From Anaerolineaceae bacterium UBA1415 (GTDB lineage: Bacteria > Chloroflexota > Anaerolineae > Anaerolineales > Anaerolineaceae), in contig DBPR01000021.1 in assembly GCA_002305635.1 (NCBI GenBank), forward strand, positions 62,001-126,000: DNA of 64,000 bases, read 5' to 3'. The translations under genes were made by a program, and so were the position numbers. Of the stretch, positions 1-9,284 are shown in pieces; the stretch's first letter is position 1; each line of letters starts with the position of its first letter. The notes beneath the pieces are model-generated. The model was given only the letters and a program-made list of their open reading frames with translations. It ran no database searches and was not told the origin of the DNA.

Positions 1-17
1 CGATCTAAATTCATTCA

Positions 18-1469
18 TTAATCCTTGTTGATCAGGTTTTGATAAACCTGATAGTATTTTTCAGCAGAAGTAGGCCAGGAAAAGTCCGTATTCATTCCGT
101 TCGCCTGCATTTTTTTCCATTGATCTTTGTCTTGATAGGTATTAAGCGCCAGGCGCAATGCGGAAACAAGCCCATTGGTGGATTTTTCCTGATAAAGGAA
201 ACCAGTCGCGTTCTCCGGATCAGTTGAATAGTCAACGATCGAGTCGGCCAAACCGCCGGTTGCGGTTGCGACAGGCAGATTCCCATAGCGCATCGCGAAC
301 ATCTGTGAAAGCCCACAGGGTTCATAAAGAGATGGCATCAGGAAGATATCTCCCGAAGCGTACAAAACCCTCGCAACAGTATCATCATATTTGATAAAAC
401 AGGCGATGCGATCCGGATATTGTTCCTCCAGATGCCTGGCCCAGGCTTCCAGATCTGGGTTTCCTGTGCCCAACAGAACAAACTGCCATTTTTCACCCAA
501 CAATTGCGGCAACCCCTCTAATATTGCTGGAACACCCTTTTGGTCGGTCAGGCGGGTGACAATGGTCAGCAAGGGAATACTTTCATCTGCCTCAAAGTTG
601 AGCGCCTTTTGAAGATCAAGCTTGTTATTGATCCTCGCTTCAAGATTTTCAACTGAGAAATTGTGCGAAATTGCATCGTCCAATGTCGGATCCCATACGC
701 TTTCATCGATCCCGTTCAAAATGCCCATGACTTTATCTGCGTGTAATTTAAGATAGTTCTCAATGCCGCAACCATATTCAGAAGTAAGGATCTCACGGGC
801 GTATCCTGGGGATACAGCGATAAATTTATCCGCCTTTGTGATCCCCATCGGCAGGGGCGTAAACCTGGCCCAATCGGGCAGATCGTGGTCGTCACTTGCA
901 ACAAAGCCAAGCGCTGCCATGGCTTCCTGGGAACCCCAGCCGTTATAGGGCAAATTATGGATGGAAAGAACGGTTTTCACACCGGCAAAGAATGGGTCAT
1001 CCTTGTAACGGGTTCGCAGAGCGTAAACCGCCAGGGCTGTATGCCAGTCATTCGCATGCAGGAGGTCAACTTTCCAATCAAGAAAGCGCGCCGCCTCAAG
1101 CACAGCCAAAGAGAAGCTGGCATACTTCAACCCATCCAGACGCCAGTCGCCATGATAGACGGGGGAGTCGTGATTGATATCCTGATTGTCGATCAGATAC
1201 ACAGGGACACCGGCATTGGAGGCTACAAATAACTCGCAGCTGATCTCCTGGCTGTTGGCCTCGAATTTAAAATCACCAATTTTTTTATTCGGGATGCCTT
1301 TTTCTTTGACGATGGCATGAAAAGGCATGATGACACGAATATCGAGCGTATCCCCGTGATTCTCAAGCAGCGCTGCCGGCAGCGCGCCAGATACATCTCC
1401 CAAACCGCCAACTTTCGCGAAGGGAGCCACTTCGGCCGATGCAAACAGGACGTTCATTTTGTTAGCCAT
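18..1469 (-). CDS. glgA: Glycogen synthase (ADP-glucose type)
   Basis: 483-residue GT5 glycosyltransferase that adds glucose from a nucleotide sugar, normally ADP-glucose, to the growing alpha-1,4-glucan in the cytoplasm. The N-terminal domain opens with the family signature KVGGLGDVSGALP (about residues 19-31), the donor-binding loop. The C-terminal Rossmann domain carries the E(x7)E-type region EPCGLSQMFAMRYGNLPV near residue 383. Length matches bacterial GlgA. The ATG follows a purine-rich ribosome site (AAAGGCGG). It is the last visible gene of a minus-strand run cinA-like, amidohydrolase-CYTH, glgA, and begins 13 bases after the previous stop. It implies glycogen storage; no other glycogen gene is in view. 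Confidence 0.95.
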   Translation of the reverse strand: MANKMNVLFASAEVAPFAKVGGLGDVSGALPAALLENHGDTLDIRVIMPFHAIVKEKGIPNKKIGDFKFEANSQEISCELFVASNAGVPVYLIDNQDINHDSPVYHGDWRLDGLKYASFSLAVLEAARFLDWKVDLLHANDWHTALAVYALRTRYKDDPFFAGVKTVLSIHNLPYNGWGSQEAMAALGFVASDDHDLPDWARFTPLPMGITKADKFIAVSPGYAREILTSEYGCGIENYLKLHADKVMGILNGIDESVWDPTLDDAISHNFSVENLEARINNKLDLQKALNFEADESIPLLTIVTRLTDQKGVPAILEGLPQLLGEKWQFVLLGTGNPDLEAWARHLEEQYPDRIACFIKYDDTVARVLYASGDIFLMPSLYEPCGLSQMFAMRYGNLPVATATGGLADSIVDYSTDPENATGFLYQEKSTNGLVSALRLALNTYQDKDQWKKMQANGMNTDFSWPTSAEKYYQVYQNLINKD

Positions 1470-1482
1470 CTCATTCCGCCTT

Positions 1483-3474
1483 TCACTTGTTTATTTTACT
1501 TTCAACCATCTGAAGGTAATCTTCAGTTACAAACTGTTCCGTATGAATGCCAAGCTGCTCAAAAAGATCATGGATCAACGAAGTTTTATAATCGGCATCT
1601 TCCCGGCTCCAGGTACGGCTCTTAATTTCAAGGAATTTCCCTAATTCCGGTTTCATCAGCGTATCGAGATTAACAAAGAACTCAGTTCCCTTAAATTCGA
1701 TCAGGTAGCGCAGGCGGTCCTTTTCAATTTCAGTCGCGCGGATCGGCTTGAAGTATTCGTTATAAAAGCGCAAGCTATGACTTGCGGGAGCAAAATAGCG
1801 TGTTCTGGAAAGAAGCATGTTCTTCGAATGGGCGTTTTCCTCATCGATTCTTTCACCGATCAGGGTCAGCCTTGAGCGCACACTCTGGATCTTGCCTTTT
1901 TCATTCAGGAATTCATCTTCCCGGTATCTCAATCGGCCCTGGGTATCATCTTCAAAGGCAAAATAAGTATCATATTCATGATAATGACGCTTACGCAGGA
2001 TTTTAATCCCCTGGTCTTCCAGGGCATCAATGATCGCGCTGCGGTCGGTGATCATGACTTTGGCCTGGACTTCGAAGCTTTCTTCTTCAGCCGCGCCGCC
2101 GATTGCGATCAGTTTGGAATGAACCGATTCTTCCCGACCGCGCAGGAACTCATCTATCTTTTGGGCAACTTCCTGCGCCTGGGCGATCAAGTCTTTTTCA
2201 TCAACGGTCATGAGCTCTTTTTCGCGCATCAGCCATTTCCCATTTACCATCACGTCAGTGACATCGGTGGATTTGCCCGCGTAGACAAGCTGTGCGTAAA
2301 TTCCTTCAATATCCCTTCTGAAGCGGGGTTGGTTATGCAGGGGGCTGATATCCACCAGGATTAGATCTGCCCTCTTGCCCGTTTCAAGGCTGCCGATCAA
2401 TTCATCCATATGGATTGCTTTGGCGCCCATGATCGTTGCCATTTCCAGTACCTGTCGGGCGGGTAGTGCTGTTGGGTCTTCCGCGACCGGCTTTGCGATC
2501 ATGCTGGCGAGGCGAATTTCTTCAAAAAAGTCCAGATCATTGTTGGAGGCAGTCCCATCAGTGCCAATGCCAACGTTGCAGCCCAACTCGATCATCCTGG
2601 CAACAGGAGCGAAACCGGAAGCCAGTTTTAGATTTGAAGATGGATTATGCGCAATGCCAGTACCAGCATTGTGGAAAGAGCGGATCTCACCATGATCAAC
2701 ATGCACACAATGAGCCGCGACGAGTTTGGTATCCAGCATTCCCAACTTTTTTATGTAAGGAACAACGGGCATATTGTGCTCGTTGCGTAGTGTTTCAACC
2801 TCATCGGCTGTCTCAGACACATGAAAATGAACGATCGTATCAGTTTTCAACGCAAGGTCTACGACAGCGTTTAAAACATCTGGTGTGCAGGTATAGACTG
2901 CGTGTGGAGCAATGGCTGGAACGATCAGAGGATGCCCTTTCCATTTTTCAATCAGCTGTTTGCACAATTCGATCGAATCTTCAAAAGAAGCCGCGTCTGG
3001 TGCGGGGAACTTCAGCACAGTCTGGCCAATGACCGCGCGCATGCCAACTTCAGCAGCTGCCTCTCCTACCTGATCTTCGAAATAATACATATCGTTGAAA
3101 GTGGTCACGCCTGATCTGATCAGCTCCGCACAGGCAATTTTGGTACCCAGATTAACAAATTCAGGAGAAACAAACTCGCGTTCTACTGGCATCATGTATC
3201 CCATCAGCCAGACATCCAGGCGCAGATCATCCGCCAGACCGCGCAAAAGGTTCATGGGCACATGGGTATGGGTGTTGACCATGCCGGGCATCAAAACCCG
3301 ACCATGACAGTCCTGAACAATTTCACTTTTGTAGCTTGCGAGAATCTGCGCTTCTGGTCCGACGGCGACAATAAGATCACCATCAATGGCAACAGCACCT
3401 GGTTCATAGATATTAAAGTGCTTGTCCATGCTCAAAACGATGGCATTTTTTAGAATAAGCTTTACTTCTTCCAT
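1483..3474 (-). CDS. Amidohydrolase (SAH/MTA deaminase-like) fused to a C-terminal CYTH domain
   Basis: 663-residue two-domain protein. Residues 1 to about 445 form a metal-dependent amidohydrolase of the 5'-methylthioadenosine/S-adenosylhomocysteine deaminase group. Visible signatures are NTHTHVPMNLLRG (metal-binding HxH), APHAVYTC, HFHVSET, AHCVHVDHG and GTDGTASNNDLDFFEE. After a charged linker, about residues 465-660 resemble a CYTH (class IV adenylate cyclase/thiamine triphosphatase) fold: it opens with FEVQAKVMI and continues with RLRYREDE, RSRLTLIGE, RYLIEFKGTEFFVNLDTL and LEIKSR, alternating charged beta strands that normally line a triphosphate tunnel. Family deaminases are usually about 430 residues, so the tail is extra. 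The first half probably deaminates SAH, MTA or adenosine; the ligand of the CYTH half is unknown. One reading frame spans both domains, so this is not a sequencing join. Confidence 0.85.
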   Translation of the reverse strand: MEEVKLILKNAIVLSMDKHFNIYEPGAVAIDGDLIVAVGPEAQILASYKSEIVQDCHGRVLMPGMVNTHTHVPMNLLRGLADDLRLDVWLMGYMMPVEREFVSPEFVNLGTKIACAELIRSGVTTFNDMYYFEDQVGEAAAEVGMRAVIGQTVLKFPAPDAASFEDSIELCKQLIEKWKGHPLIVPAIAPHAVYTCTPDVLNAVVDLALKTDTIVHFHVSETADEVETLRNEHNMPVVPYIKKLGMLDTKLVAAHCVHVDHGEIRSFHNAGTGIAHNPSSNLKLASGFAPVARMIELGCNVGIGTDGTASNNDLDFFEEIRLASMIAKPVAEDPTALPARQVLEMATIMGAKAIHMDELIGSLETGKRADLILVDISPLHNQPRFRRDIEGIYAQLVYAGKSTDVTDVMVNGKWLMREKELMTVDEKDLIAQAQEVAQKIDEFLRGREESVHSKLIAIGGAAEEESFEVQAKVMITDRSAIIDALEDQGIKILRKRHYHEYDTYFAFEDDTQGRLRYREDEFLNEKGKIQSVRSRLTLIGERIDEENAHSKNMLLSRTRYFAPASHSLRFYNEYFKPIRATEIEKDRLRYLIEFKGTEFFVNLDTLMKPELGKFLEIKSRTWSREDADYKTSLIHDLFEQLGIHTEQFVTEDYLQMVESKINK

Positions 3475-3497
3475 TCTGACACCTGATCCTTTCGCTT

Positions 3498-4652
3498 TTA
3501 AAGTAGTTTTTTTCTAACTAAATCCAGACTTACATTGAGCGCCCATCTGCGGGCATCGCCAGCCGGGCCGCCGTATAAACGTTTGTATTCGGTTATTGAT
3601 TCGTTTTCCAGGAGTGCGATATAAAGCTCCTGTTCCTCTTCTTGCGAGCTGAGCATCAGCCCCAGAACAAGGTCGGCTTGTTTGATCACCTGATATTCTT
3701 TCATCAGCGTTTTGAAAGTTTCGTGATTGATGTTCACATCCAGTAGTTCGCCGGTCAGATTTTTCTCATCCAGGTGCTCAGCGAGGGCTTTGAAAACGAT
3801 CGCATCGGTACCGGTTTCGATCACGGTGATGCGTTTATTGTGATCAAGCAGCTTGCTCGCAACGACCGATTGGATCGTATCCTCATTTTCGCCATAAATG
3901 AATTCTTCCAGCTTCTGACGAATCTCGGCCAGAACAGGCGCCATCATTTTTTGAGCTTCTTCAGCCGAGCTTGCTTTGGCGGTGACGCGCACATCTGTCT
4001 GCCCGGGGTGAGCCAACAGACCCACCGTTGGATTACTCAATTTTTCCATTTCGCCGATGATCTCGTCGATGCTTGACTCACCCTTCGATACGGTATGGAT
4101 CACCCAGGGCAGGATGATCTCATCTTTCAGGTGATAGCGTTCTTTCAGGTAGGCAACCACATAATTGTTCATCAAATATTCCATCTCACGGGGAACGCCG
4201 GGTAAGGAAATGATCGTTTTTACACCGAGCTCAATCGCGAAGGCAGGCGCGGTGCCAACCTTGTTTGGGATCGCGATCGCGTTTGCGGGAATATAGGCCT
4301 GACGCCTGTTGTTTTCGGTTGGCGTGCGCTGATAAAACCGGAAACGGTCAAGAATTTGTTCCCAAAGGTCTTCGCGATATACCAATGGAACGTTAAAAAC
4401 GTCGGCAACAGCCTGGCGGGTGGGGTCGTCCACCGTCGGGCCCAAGCCGCCAGTGGTGATGACAACATCCGCCCGCATAAGGGCCTCAGTTAGCGTAAAA
4501 GTGATACGTTGAACGTTATCGCCAACCGTGGTAAGGCGGTAAAGATCAATGCCAATGTCCCTTAAAGTGCGTGCGATAAATCTTGAATTTGTGTCCTGAA
4601 TTTCTCCGAGTAAGAGCTCGGTTCCGATTGTAACAATTTCTGCGACAGCCAT
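3498..4652 (-). CDS. CinA-family protein with degenerate C-terminal domain
   Basis: 384 residues. The N-terminal part (about 1-170) is a MoCF-biosynthesis/CinA-type nucleotide-binding domain with EIVTIGTELLLGEIQDTNS, TTGGLGPTVDDPTRQAV and SLPGVPREMEYLM, typical of CinA (ADP-ribose pyrophosphatase activity in characterised members). The middle KH-like region (VGLLAHPGQTDVRVTAKA) is also recognisable. The C-terminal region should hold the NMN deamidase (PncC) domain with its AESCTGG active-site loop, but the aligned segment here is VIETGTDAIVFKAL, so the catalytic serine loop is absent. Only a late GGPAGDARRWALNVSLDLVR stretch is recognisable. NMN deamidation is therefore unlikely. The start has an AAAGGA ribosome site. 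It lies 23 bases upstream of the amidohydrolase, probably in one operon. Confidence 0.85.
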   Translation of the reverse strand: MAVAEIVTIGTELLLGEIQDTNSRFIARTLRDIGIDLYRLTTVGDNVQRITFTLTEALMRADVVITTGGLGPTVDDPTRQAVADVFNVPLVYREDLWEQILDRFRFYQRTPTENNRRQAYIPANAIAIPNKVGTAPAFAIELGVKTIISLPGVPREMEYLMNNYVVAYLKERYHLKDEIILPWVIHTVSKGESSIDEIIGEMEKLSNPTVGLLAHPGQTDVRVTAKASSAEEAQKMMAPVLAEIRQKLEEFIYGENEDTIQSVVASKLLDHNKRITVIETGTDAIVFKALAEHLDEKNLTGELLDVNINHETFKTLMKEYQVIKQADLVLGLMLSSQEEEQELYIALLENESITEYKRLYGGPAGDARRWALNVSLDLVRKKLL

Positions 4653-4811
4653 GTGAATCCTTTGATGATCATTAAACCCAGTTGACCCAAGGTTTCCGCT
4701 TATTTTATCTTAAAAACTGAAAATCGATAGGCTTGTTGCATATACGAGCAAATTTATTTTTGAATCTATTAAACAAAAATAAAACAATCAAGTGCAAAGA
4801 ATCGAAGAAGG

Positions 4812-4817
4812 TATACT
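4812..4817 (+). promoter_or_regulatory. Candidate -10 hexamer of yraN-miaA, leaderless
   Basis: TATACT ends six bases before the yraN ATG at 4824, and no Shine-Dalgarno sequence lies between. A transcript started the usual 6-8 bases after this hexamer would begin at or next to the start codon. I could not find a convincing -35 hexamer 16-18 bases upstream, so this is a weak call alone. It resembles the arrangements at 45007 and 57019. Confidence 0.4.
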
Positions 4818-4823
4818 ATCAGC

Positions 4824-5207
4824 ATGCAAAAATTTTCCGGATACCGAAAAGAACTTGGTGCCTGGGGTGAGGCTTATGCCTGTGAATATCTTCAAAAGAA
4901 AGGCTACCAGCTGATCGCCAGTAATTTCCGTCATGGTCATGGTGAAATTGACCTTCTTATGCGCATAGATGATTTGTTAATCGCGGTGGAGGTCAAAACC
5001 CGCCGCTCCAATAAGTTCGGTTATGGGGAAGACAGTGTCACCAACCGGAAACTGAGAACAATATACAAAACCATGACAGACTACCTGATGGAACATCCGG
5101 AATTGCCCAACATCTGGCAGCTGGATGTAGTCGTGGTCGAACCGGTACAGGGCGAAGCCCCTGTGGTTTACCATTATGAAAATATCAGTTTTGAGGGTAT
5201 ATGTTAG
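4824..5207 (+). CDS. YraN/UPF0102 family predicted nuclease
   Basis: 127-residue protein of the UPF0102 (YraN) family, a small restriction-endonuclease-like fold. The family core is visible: [20 protein letters not shown], then [13 protein letters not shown] and a [18 protein letters not shown] block. The E-D-ExK arrangement is the expected metal centre. The biological role of the family is poorly defined, with suggested links to DNA processing and recombination. Its last codon overlaps the miaA start by 7 bases, so the two are translationally coupled. No ribosome-binding site precedes the ATG. Confidence 0.9.
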   Translation: MQKFSGYRKELGAWGEAYACEYLQKKGYQLIASNFRHGHGEIDLLMRIDDLLIAVEVKTRRSNKFGYGEDSVTNRKLRTIYKTMTDYLMEHPELPNIWQLDVVVVEPVQGEAPVVYHYENISFEGIC

Positions 5208-6145
5208 CCACCCAAAAGCCAAAACTCATCATTTTGCTTGGCCCGACAGCGTCAGGGAAGACGTCTCTTGCGATCCAACTGGCACAGGCGTTTGATACTG
5301 AAATTATTTCCGCTGACTCCCGCTATCTGTACCGTCAGATGAACATCGGCACAGCCAAACCCAGTGCCGAAGAATTATCGCTTGTCAGGCACCACATGGT
5401 GAATTGCGCCGACCTGGATCAGCCCTGGAGCATCGGTGAATACAAAAGCAAAGTCGAGGAACTAATTATTGACCTCAATAGTGCTGGTAAGATCCCGATC
5501 ATGGTCGGCGGCACCGGCCAGTATATCCGCGCTTTCATGCAAAATTGGCAAATCCCGGAACTGGAAGCCGATCATAAGTTGCGGGATGCTATTGAAGCCA
5601 TCGGGCACGAACAAGGTTTTGAAAAACTGCATCAACAACTCGCCATCCTTGACCCGGATGCCGCGAATATCATTGACTGGCGTAATCACCGCCGCACGGT
5701 CCGCGCTTTGGAAGTCATTCTAAGCACGGGGCAAAAATTCTCGCAGCAACGCAAAAGTGGAGCGTCTTTATACGACTTGTTGGTACTTGGTTTACGTTGG
5801 GAACGGGCTGAACTGTACCAAAGGATCGACCAACGCATTGAAACCATGCTTTCGGATGGATTTCTTCAGGAAGTTGAAGATTTAATTGCGAAAGGATACA
5901 AAGCTGATCTTCTGAAAATGGGCGTGATCGGTTACAGCGAATTGATAAGCCATCTTGACGGTGAGATCAGTATGGATGAAGCAATCATGCTGATTAAACG
6001 CAACACCCGCAAATACGTGCGCCGACAGGCCAACTGGTTCAAACCCGACAATCCCGACATCAATTGGTTCGCTGCCAAAGACCATGAAATTTTAACGAAA
6101 ATGATTGAATTGATCGACCAAAAGTTTCCAGGCTGTTTTATATAA
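5201..6145 (+). CDS. miaA: tRNA dimethylallyltransferase
   Basis: 314 residues. Transfers a dimethylallyl group from DMAPP to A37 of tRNAs reading UNN codons. The P-loop [11 protein letters not shown] (residues 14-24), the segment [28 protein letters not shown] and the RNA-binding C-terminal helices with RRQANWF identify the family. The usual Gln of the DSxQ(V/I)Y motif is replaced here (DSRYLY), a small departure. The ATG overlaps the end of yraN and has GAGGG just upstream. A hairpin terminator follows. Confidence 0.96.
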   Translation: MLATQKPKLIILLGPTASGKTSLAIQLAQAFDTEIISADSRYLYRQMNIGTAKPSAEELSLVRHHMVNCADLDQPWSIGEYKSKVEELIIDLNSAGKIPIMVGGTGQYIRAFMQNWQIPELEADHKLRDAIEAIGHEQGFEKLHQQLAILDPDAANIIDWRNHRRTVRALEVILSTGQKFSQQRKSGASLYDLLVLGLRWERAELYQRIDQRIETMLSDGFLQEVEDLIAKGYKADLLKMGVIGYSELISHLDGEISMDEAIMLIKRNTRKYVRRQANWFKPDNPDINWFAAKDHEILTKMIELIDQKFPGCFI

Positions 6146-6150
6146 TCATT

Positions 6151-6188
6151 AAACAAAAAAGGTGGCTGAAAACCACCCTTTTTGTTTA
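6151..6188. terminator. Bidirectional intrinsic terminator (miaA / ftsH)
   Basis: Arms AAACAAAAA-GGTGG and CCACC-TTTTTGTTT enclose a short CTGAAAA loop. The A-tract on one side and T-tract on the other allow it to end both miaA (plus) and ftsH (minus), whose stops flank it closely. Confidence 0.9.
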
Positions 6189-6201
6189 ATATCGTTACTT
6201 G

Positions 6202-8073
6202 TTAAGCTTCATCCCCATTGAAGATCGGGATGCCCTGGTTCTTTTCCTCAGTCAGAGGGAAGAGGGCTTCGAATTCTTCCTTGTTCAGGGTTTCCACCTC
6301 GAGCAAACGTTCAGAGATTTCAACCAGCTTATCCTTGTATTGGGTCAAAATGCCTTCCGCCAAGGAATATGCTTCGTTCACCAGTTTCTGGACTTCTTCA
6401 TCAATTGTTTGAGCGACCTTATCTGAATAGTCCCGTTGTTCTGATATTTCCCTTCCCAAAAAGACCAGTTCTTCTTTTTGACCATAAACCATGGGGCCAA
6501 GTTTTTCGCTCATGCCAAGCCTTGTCACCATATCACGGGCGATCCTGGTCACTTTTTCAAGATCGCTGGAAGCGCCAGAGGTGATATCGTTGAACATGAC
6601 CGCTTCAGCGGCCCGACCACCAAGCAAGACAGCCATGCGCGCGATCATGCCCTTGCGCGAGTTGAGGACAACGTCTTCAACAGGAAGCGAAAGCGTGAAC
6701 CCACCGGCCATTCCGCGGGAAATGATCGAGACCTTTTGCACCGGATCGGCTTCCGGAATCACGCTGGATACAATGGCGTGACCGACCTCGTGATAGGCAA
6801 TGATCTTTTTCTCTTTTGGATTGATCAACCGGCTCTTGCGTTCCGGCCCGGCAATGACGCGCTCGATCGATTCCTCGATCTCATCACGACCAATTACTTT
6901 TTTATTGCGCCGTGCTGTCAGGATAGCCGCTTCGTTGACCAGGTTTTCAAGGTCTGCGCCTACAAAACCGGGCGTTGAACGGGCAACTTCACCCAGATCA
7001 ACCTTCGGATCGATCGGCTTTCCTTTGGCATGCACCTTGAGGATGGCTTCCCGACCGTTCTTATCAGGGCGGTCAAGCATTACGCGCCGGTCAAAACGAC
7101 CAGGGCGCAGCAGGGCTGGATCGAGAATATCGGGACGGTTTGTTGCGGCGATCACGATCACATTCGTGTCCGTGCCAAAGCCATCCATCTCGACCAACAA
7201 TTGGTTGAGGGTTTGTTCACGTTCGTCGTGACTTCCGCCCAGGCCTGCGCCTCGGTGGCGGCCGACAGCGTCAATTTCATCAACGAAAACGATGCAGGGC
7301 GAATGTTTTTTGGCCTCGTCGAACAGATCGCGAACCCGACTGGCGCCGACTCCAACAAACATTTCCACAAATTCCGAACCGGAAATGGAGAAGAACGGCA
7401 CGCCGGCTTCACCGGATACGGCTTTTGCCATCAGGGTTTTCCCTGTACCCGGGGAACCGACCAGAAGTACGCCTTTGGGAATGCGGGCGCCAAGGGCAAT
7501 AAACTTTTGCGGTTCTTTCAAAAATTCGACCACTTCCTGCAATTCTTCCTTGGCCTCGTCAACCCCGGCCACATCCGCGAAAGTAACCGTAGGGTGTTCC
7601 CCTGAAAGCATTTTTGCACGTGATTTGCCAAATGCCATTGCGGCGTTGTTCGAGCCCTGAGCCTGGCGAATGAAAAAGAAGAACAGTACAGCCATTAAGA
7701 TAAATGGAAGGAAGTTCGCCAGAAGATTGAGCGCCTGAGCCCAAAATCCGGGCAAAACCACATTGATCTTTAGATTGGGATCGCGAAGTTTTTCAGGCGA
7801 AACGCCCAACTGCACCAATTGTTCGATCAGGCCTGTGTTGGGGTCTTTGGATGTGCTGGTGGACGCCTGGGTCAGATCGCGATAGGTAACAAAGACCTCG
7901 TCGCCTTTGACGTCAATTTTTCCGACCAAACCCGCTTCGATATCCGCAGCCAGTTGGTTGATCGGTATTGTCTGATTTCCGAATGCGTTTTCGCGGACTC
8001 CATAAAAAATCATCGCGACCATTGACAATAAAAGCAATGCCGAGATGAAAAAAGATTGATTTCTTGATTTCAA
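6202..8073 (-). CDS. ftsH: ATP-dependent zinc metalloprotease FtsH
   Basis: 623-residue membrane-anchored AAA+ protease that degrades misfolded and regulatory membrane proteins. Two N-terminal transmembrane segments (about residues 8-27 and 113-135) bracket an extracytoplasmic domain. The AAA module has Walker [14 protein letters not shown], Walker [17 protein letters not shown] and the second region of homology [20 protein letters not shown]. The protease zinc site is HEVGH, and a later acidic ligand is supplied near SDLEKVT. Translation begins at a TTG preceded by a strong GGAGGT. Length and architecture are ordinary for the family. It is probably monocistronic, with a shared terminator after its stop. 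Confidence 0.97.
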   Translation of the reverse strand: MKSRNQSFFISALLLLSMVAMIFYGVRENAFGNQTIPINQLAADIEAGLVGKIDVKGDEVFVTYRDLTQASTSTSKDPNTGLIEQLVQLGVSPEKLRDPNLKINVVLPGFWAQALNLLANFLPFILMAVLFFFFIRQAQGSNNAAMAFGKSRAKMLSGEHPTVTFADVAGVDEAKEELQEVVEFLKEPQKFIALGARIPKGVLLVGSPGTGKTLMAKAVSGEAGVPFFSISGSEFVEMFVGVGASRVRDLFDEAKKHSPCIVFVDEIDAVGRHRGAGLGGSHDEREQTLNQLLVEMDGFGTDTNVIVIAATNRPDILDPALLRPGRFDRRVMLDRPDKNGREAILKVHAKGKPIDPKVDLGEVARSTPGFVGADLENLVNEAAILTARRNKKVIGRDEIEESIERVIAGPERKSRLINPKEKKIIAYHEVGHAIVSSVIPEADPVQKVSIISRGMAGGFTLSLPVEDVVLNSRKGMIARMAVLLGGRAAEAVMFNDITSGASSDLEKVTRIARDMVTRLGMSEKLGPMVYGQKEELVFLGREISEQRDYSDKVAQTIDEEVQKLVNEAYSLAEGILTQYKDKLVEISERLLEVETLNKEEFEALFPLTEEKNQGIPIFNGDEA

Positions 8074-8185
8074 TTACTACCTCCGTGTGAGGACGTTAAT
8101 TACGTCAGTCTGGAATTATACCAACGAAAGACCTTCATCGTTTCTGTTTGCTGCTACGGCTGGGGGATTCTGATAAATTTCTTAT

Positions 8186-8500
8186 TCAGCTTAGAGGTTT
8201 TTGCTCGTGGCAGTGTCCGCAGCCAACATTGGGGTCAGCAACCGGCTCATGTACCTTTTGACACCAGGCGCTGATCTTGATCCGCTTTCTGAAAAAGCTC
8301 TTTCCAATGGATACAGAATAAACAATATTCTGACAGGAATTGTTTCTTAGATAATTGGGAAAGGGACAAGCCTCACAGAAAGAAACATTCCATTCCTGTT
8401 TTTCATCCTGATTTTTGAGCGCCCGGCATTCCACAAAATTGCGACCGCGATAGTAGTCTGCATAGAAGTACTTACAATCGCGGCCGTCTGGTAGGAGCAT
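8186..8500 (-). CDS. Small cysteine-rich protein downstream of efp, unknown function
   Basis: 104 residues with eight cysteines (9, 25, 42, 45, 56, 80, 94, 97) and several histidines, including a final CGHCHEQ. The spacing (CxxC at 42-45 and 94-97) suggests a metal or Fe-S binding protein rather than a secreted one, because there is no signal peptide. The ATG lies nine bases after the efp stop and is preceded by AAGG, so it is probably cotranscribed with efp. I do not recognise a named family. The regular cysteine pattern and the operon position argue that it is a real gene. Confidence 0.7.
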   Translation of the reverse strand: MLLPDGRDCKYFYADYYRGRNFVECRALKNQDEKQEWNVSFCEACPFPNYLRNNSCQNIVYSVSIGKSFFRKRIKISAWCQKVHEPVADPNVGCGHCHEQKPLS

Positions 8501-8508
8501 GATAAACC

Positions 8509-9069
8509 TTAGTTTACGCGGGTAACGTATTCGCCGGTGCGGGTATCAACGCGGATGATGTCGCCGGTGTTAATGAACGCGGGTACCTGAACTTTCAGCC
8601 CTGTGTCAACCACGACCTGCTTGGTCAGACCAGTCGCAGTATTGCCGCGGGCAGCTGGTTCGGCAGTCACAACTTCAAGGTCAACACTGGTGGGAAGTTC
8701 AACATCCAAAGGCTCGGAACCGTAAAAGGTCAACTTTACGTCCATATTTTCCTTGAGATAACCTTCATATTCCTCAACCAGCGAAGCTGGGACAGCCGGC
8801 TGATCGAAGGTGTCCATATCCATGAAATAGAAGAAATTCTCGTCGCGATACAAATATTGGACGTTGTGATAATCCAGGCGGATATCGTGAACACGGTCGC
8901 TGGAGATGAAGGTCATTTCCAGGTTGGTTCCTTTTCGCAAATCCTTCACTTTAACGCGAATTGTCGCGGTTCCACGCCCAGGCTTGTTGTGCGAATATTC
9001 GATCACCTTATACAGGTTACCATCAAGTTCAAAGGTGACACCTTTTCTTAGTGCATTGACATCGATCAT
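8509..9069 (-). CDS. efp: Elongation factor P
   Basis: 186 residues, three beta-barrel domains. It binds the ribosome between P and E sites and relieves stalling at polyproline. The tip loop of domain I reads NKPGRGTATIRVK, placing an arginine at residue 32, where E. coli EF-P has the beta-lysylated lysine. Arg32 is the residue rhamnosylated by EarP in some bacteria, but no modification gene is in this window. The C-terminal OB domain ends with the usual GDIIRVDTRTGEYVTRV. GAGG precedes the ATG. The small Cys-rich gene follows immediately. Confidence 0.97.
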   Translation of the reverse strand: MIDVNALRKGVTFELDGNLYKVIEYSHNKPGRGTATIRVKVKDLRKGTNLEMTFISSDRVHDIRLDYHNVQYLYRDENFFYFMDMDTFDQPAVPASLVEEYEGYLKENMDVKLTFYGSEPLDVELPTSVDLEVVTAEPAARGNTATGLTKQVVVDTGLKVQVPAFINTGDIIRVDTRTGEYVTRVN

Positions 9070-9185
9070 AAAAAAACCTCTTTCGTACTCTTAGACAAAA
9101 TGATTAAATAGAGTTTAACCACGCTATTGTAGTCACTATCCCTGGAATTTTCAACTTTTTCGTCCTTTTTCATATTTCGCTTGAT

Positions 9186-9214
9186 TTCACATCATGCCGT
9201 AAAACCTTTATAAT
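9186..9214 (+). promoter_or_regulatory. Candidate sigma70-type promoter for the lipoprotein gene at 9285
   Basis: TTCACA (9186-9191) and TATAAT (9209-9214) are separated by 17 bases, upstream of the lipoprotein ATG, which has its own AAGGAGG ribosome site. The -10 is perfect; the -35 matches five of six. Confidence 0.6.
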
Positions 9215-9284
9215 GATGGTGTAGAGGTGCAGAAGTCTTTATCGCATTTTAAACAATTAGTTCAGGTAGACCAAGGAGGCAACT

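Noticed and set aside
2436..3032. 198-codon open frame on the plus strand inside the amidohydrolase gene
   Set aside because: Composition is that of a shadow frame (many Arg, His, Gln, Cys). The opposite strand encodes a clear enzyme.
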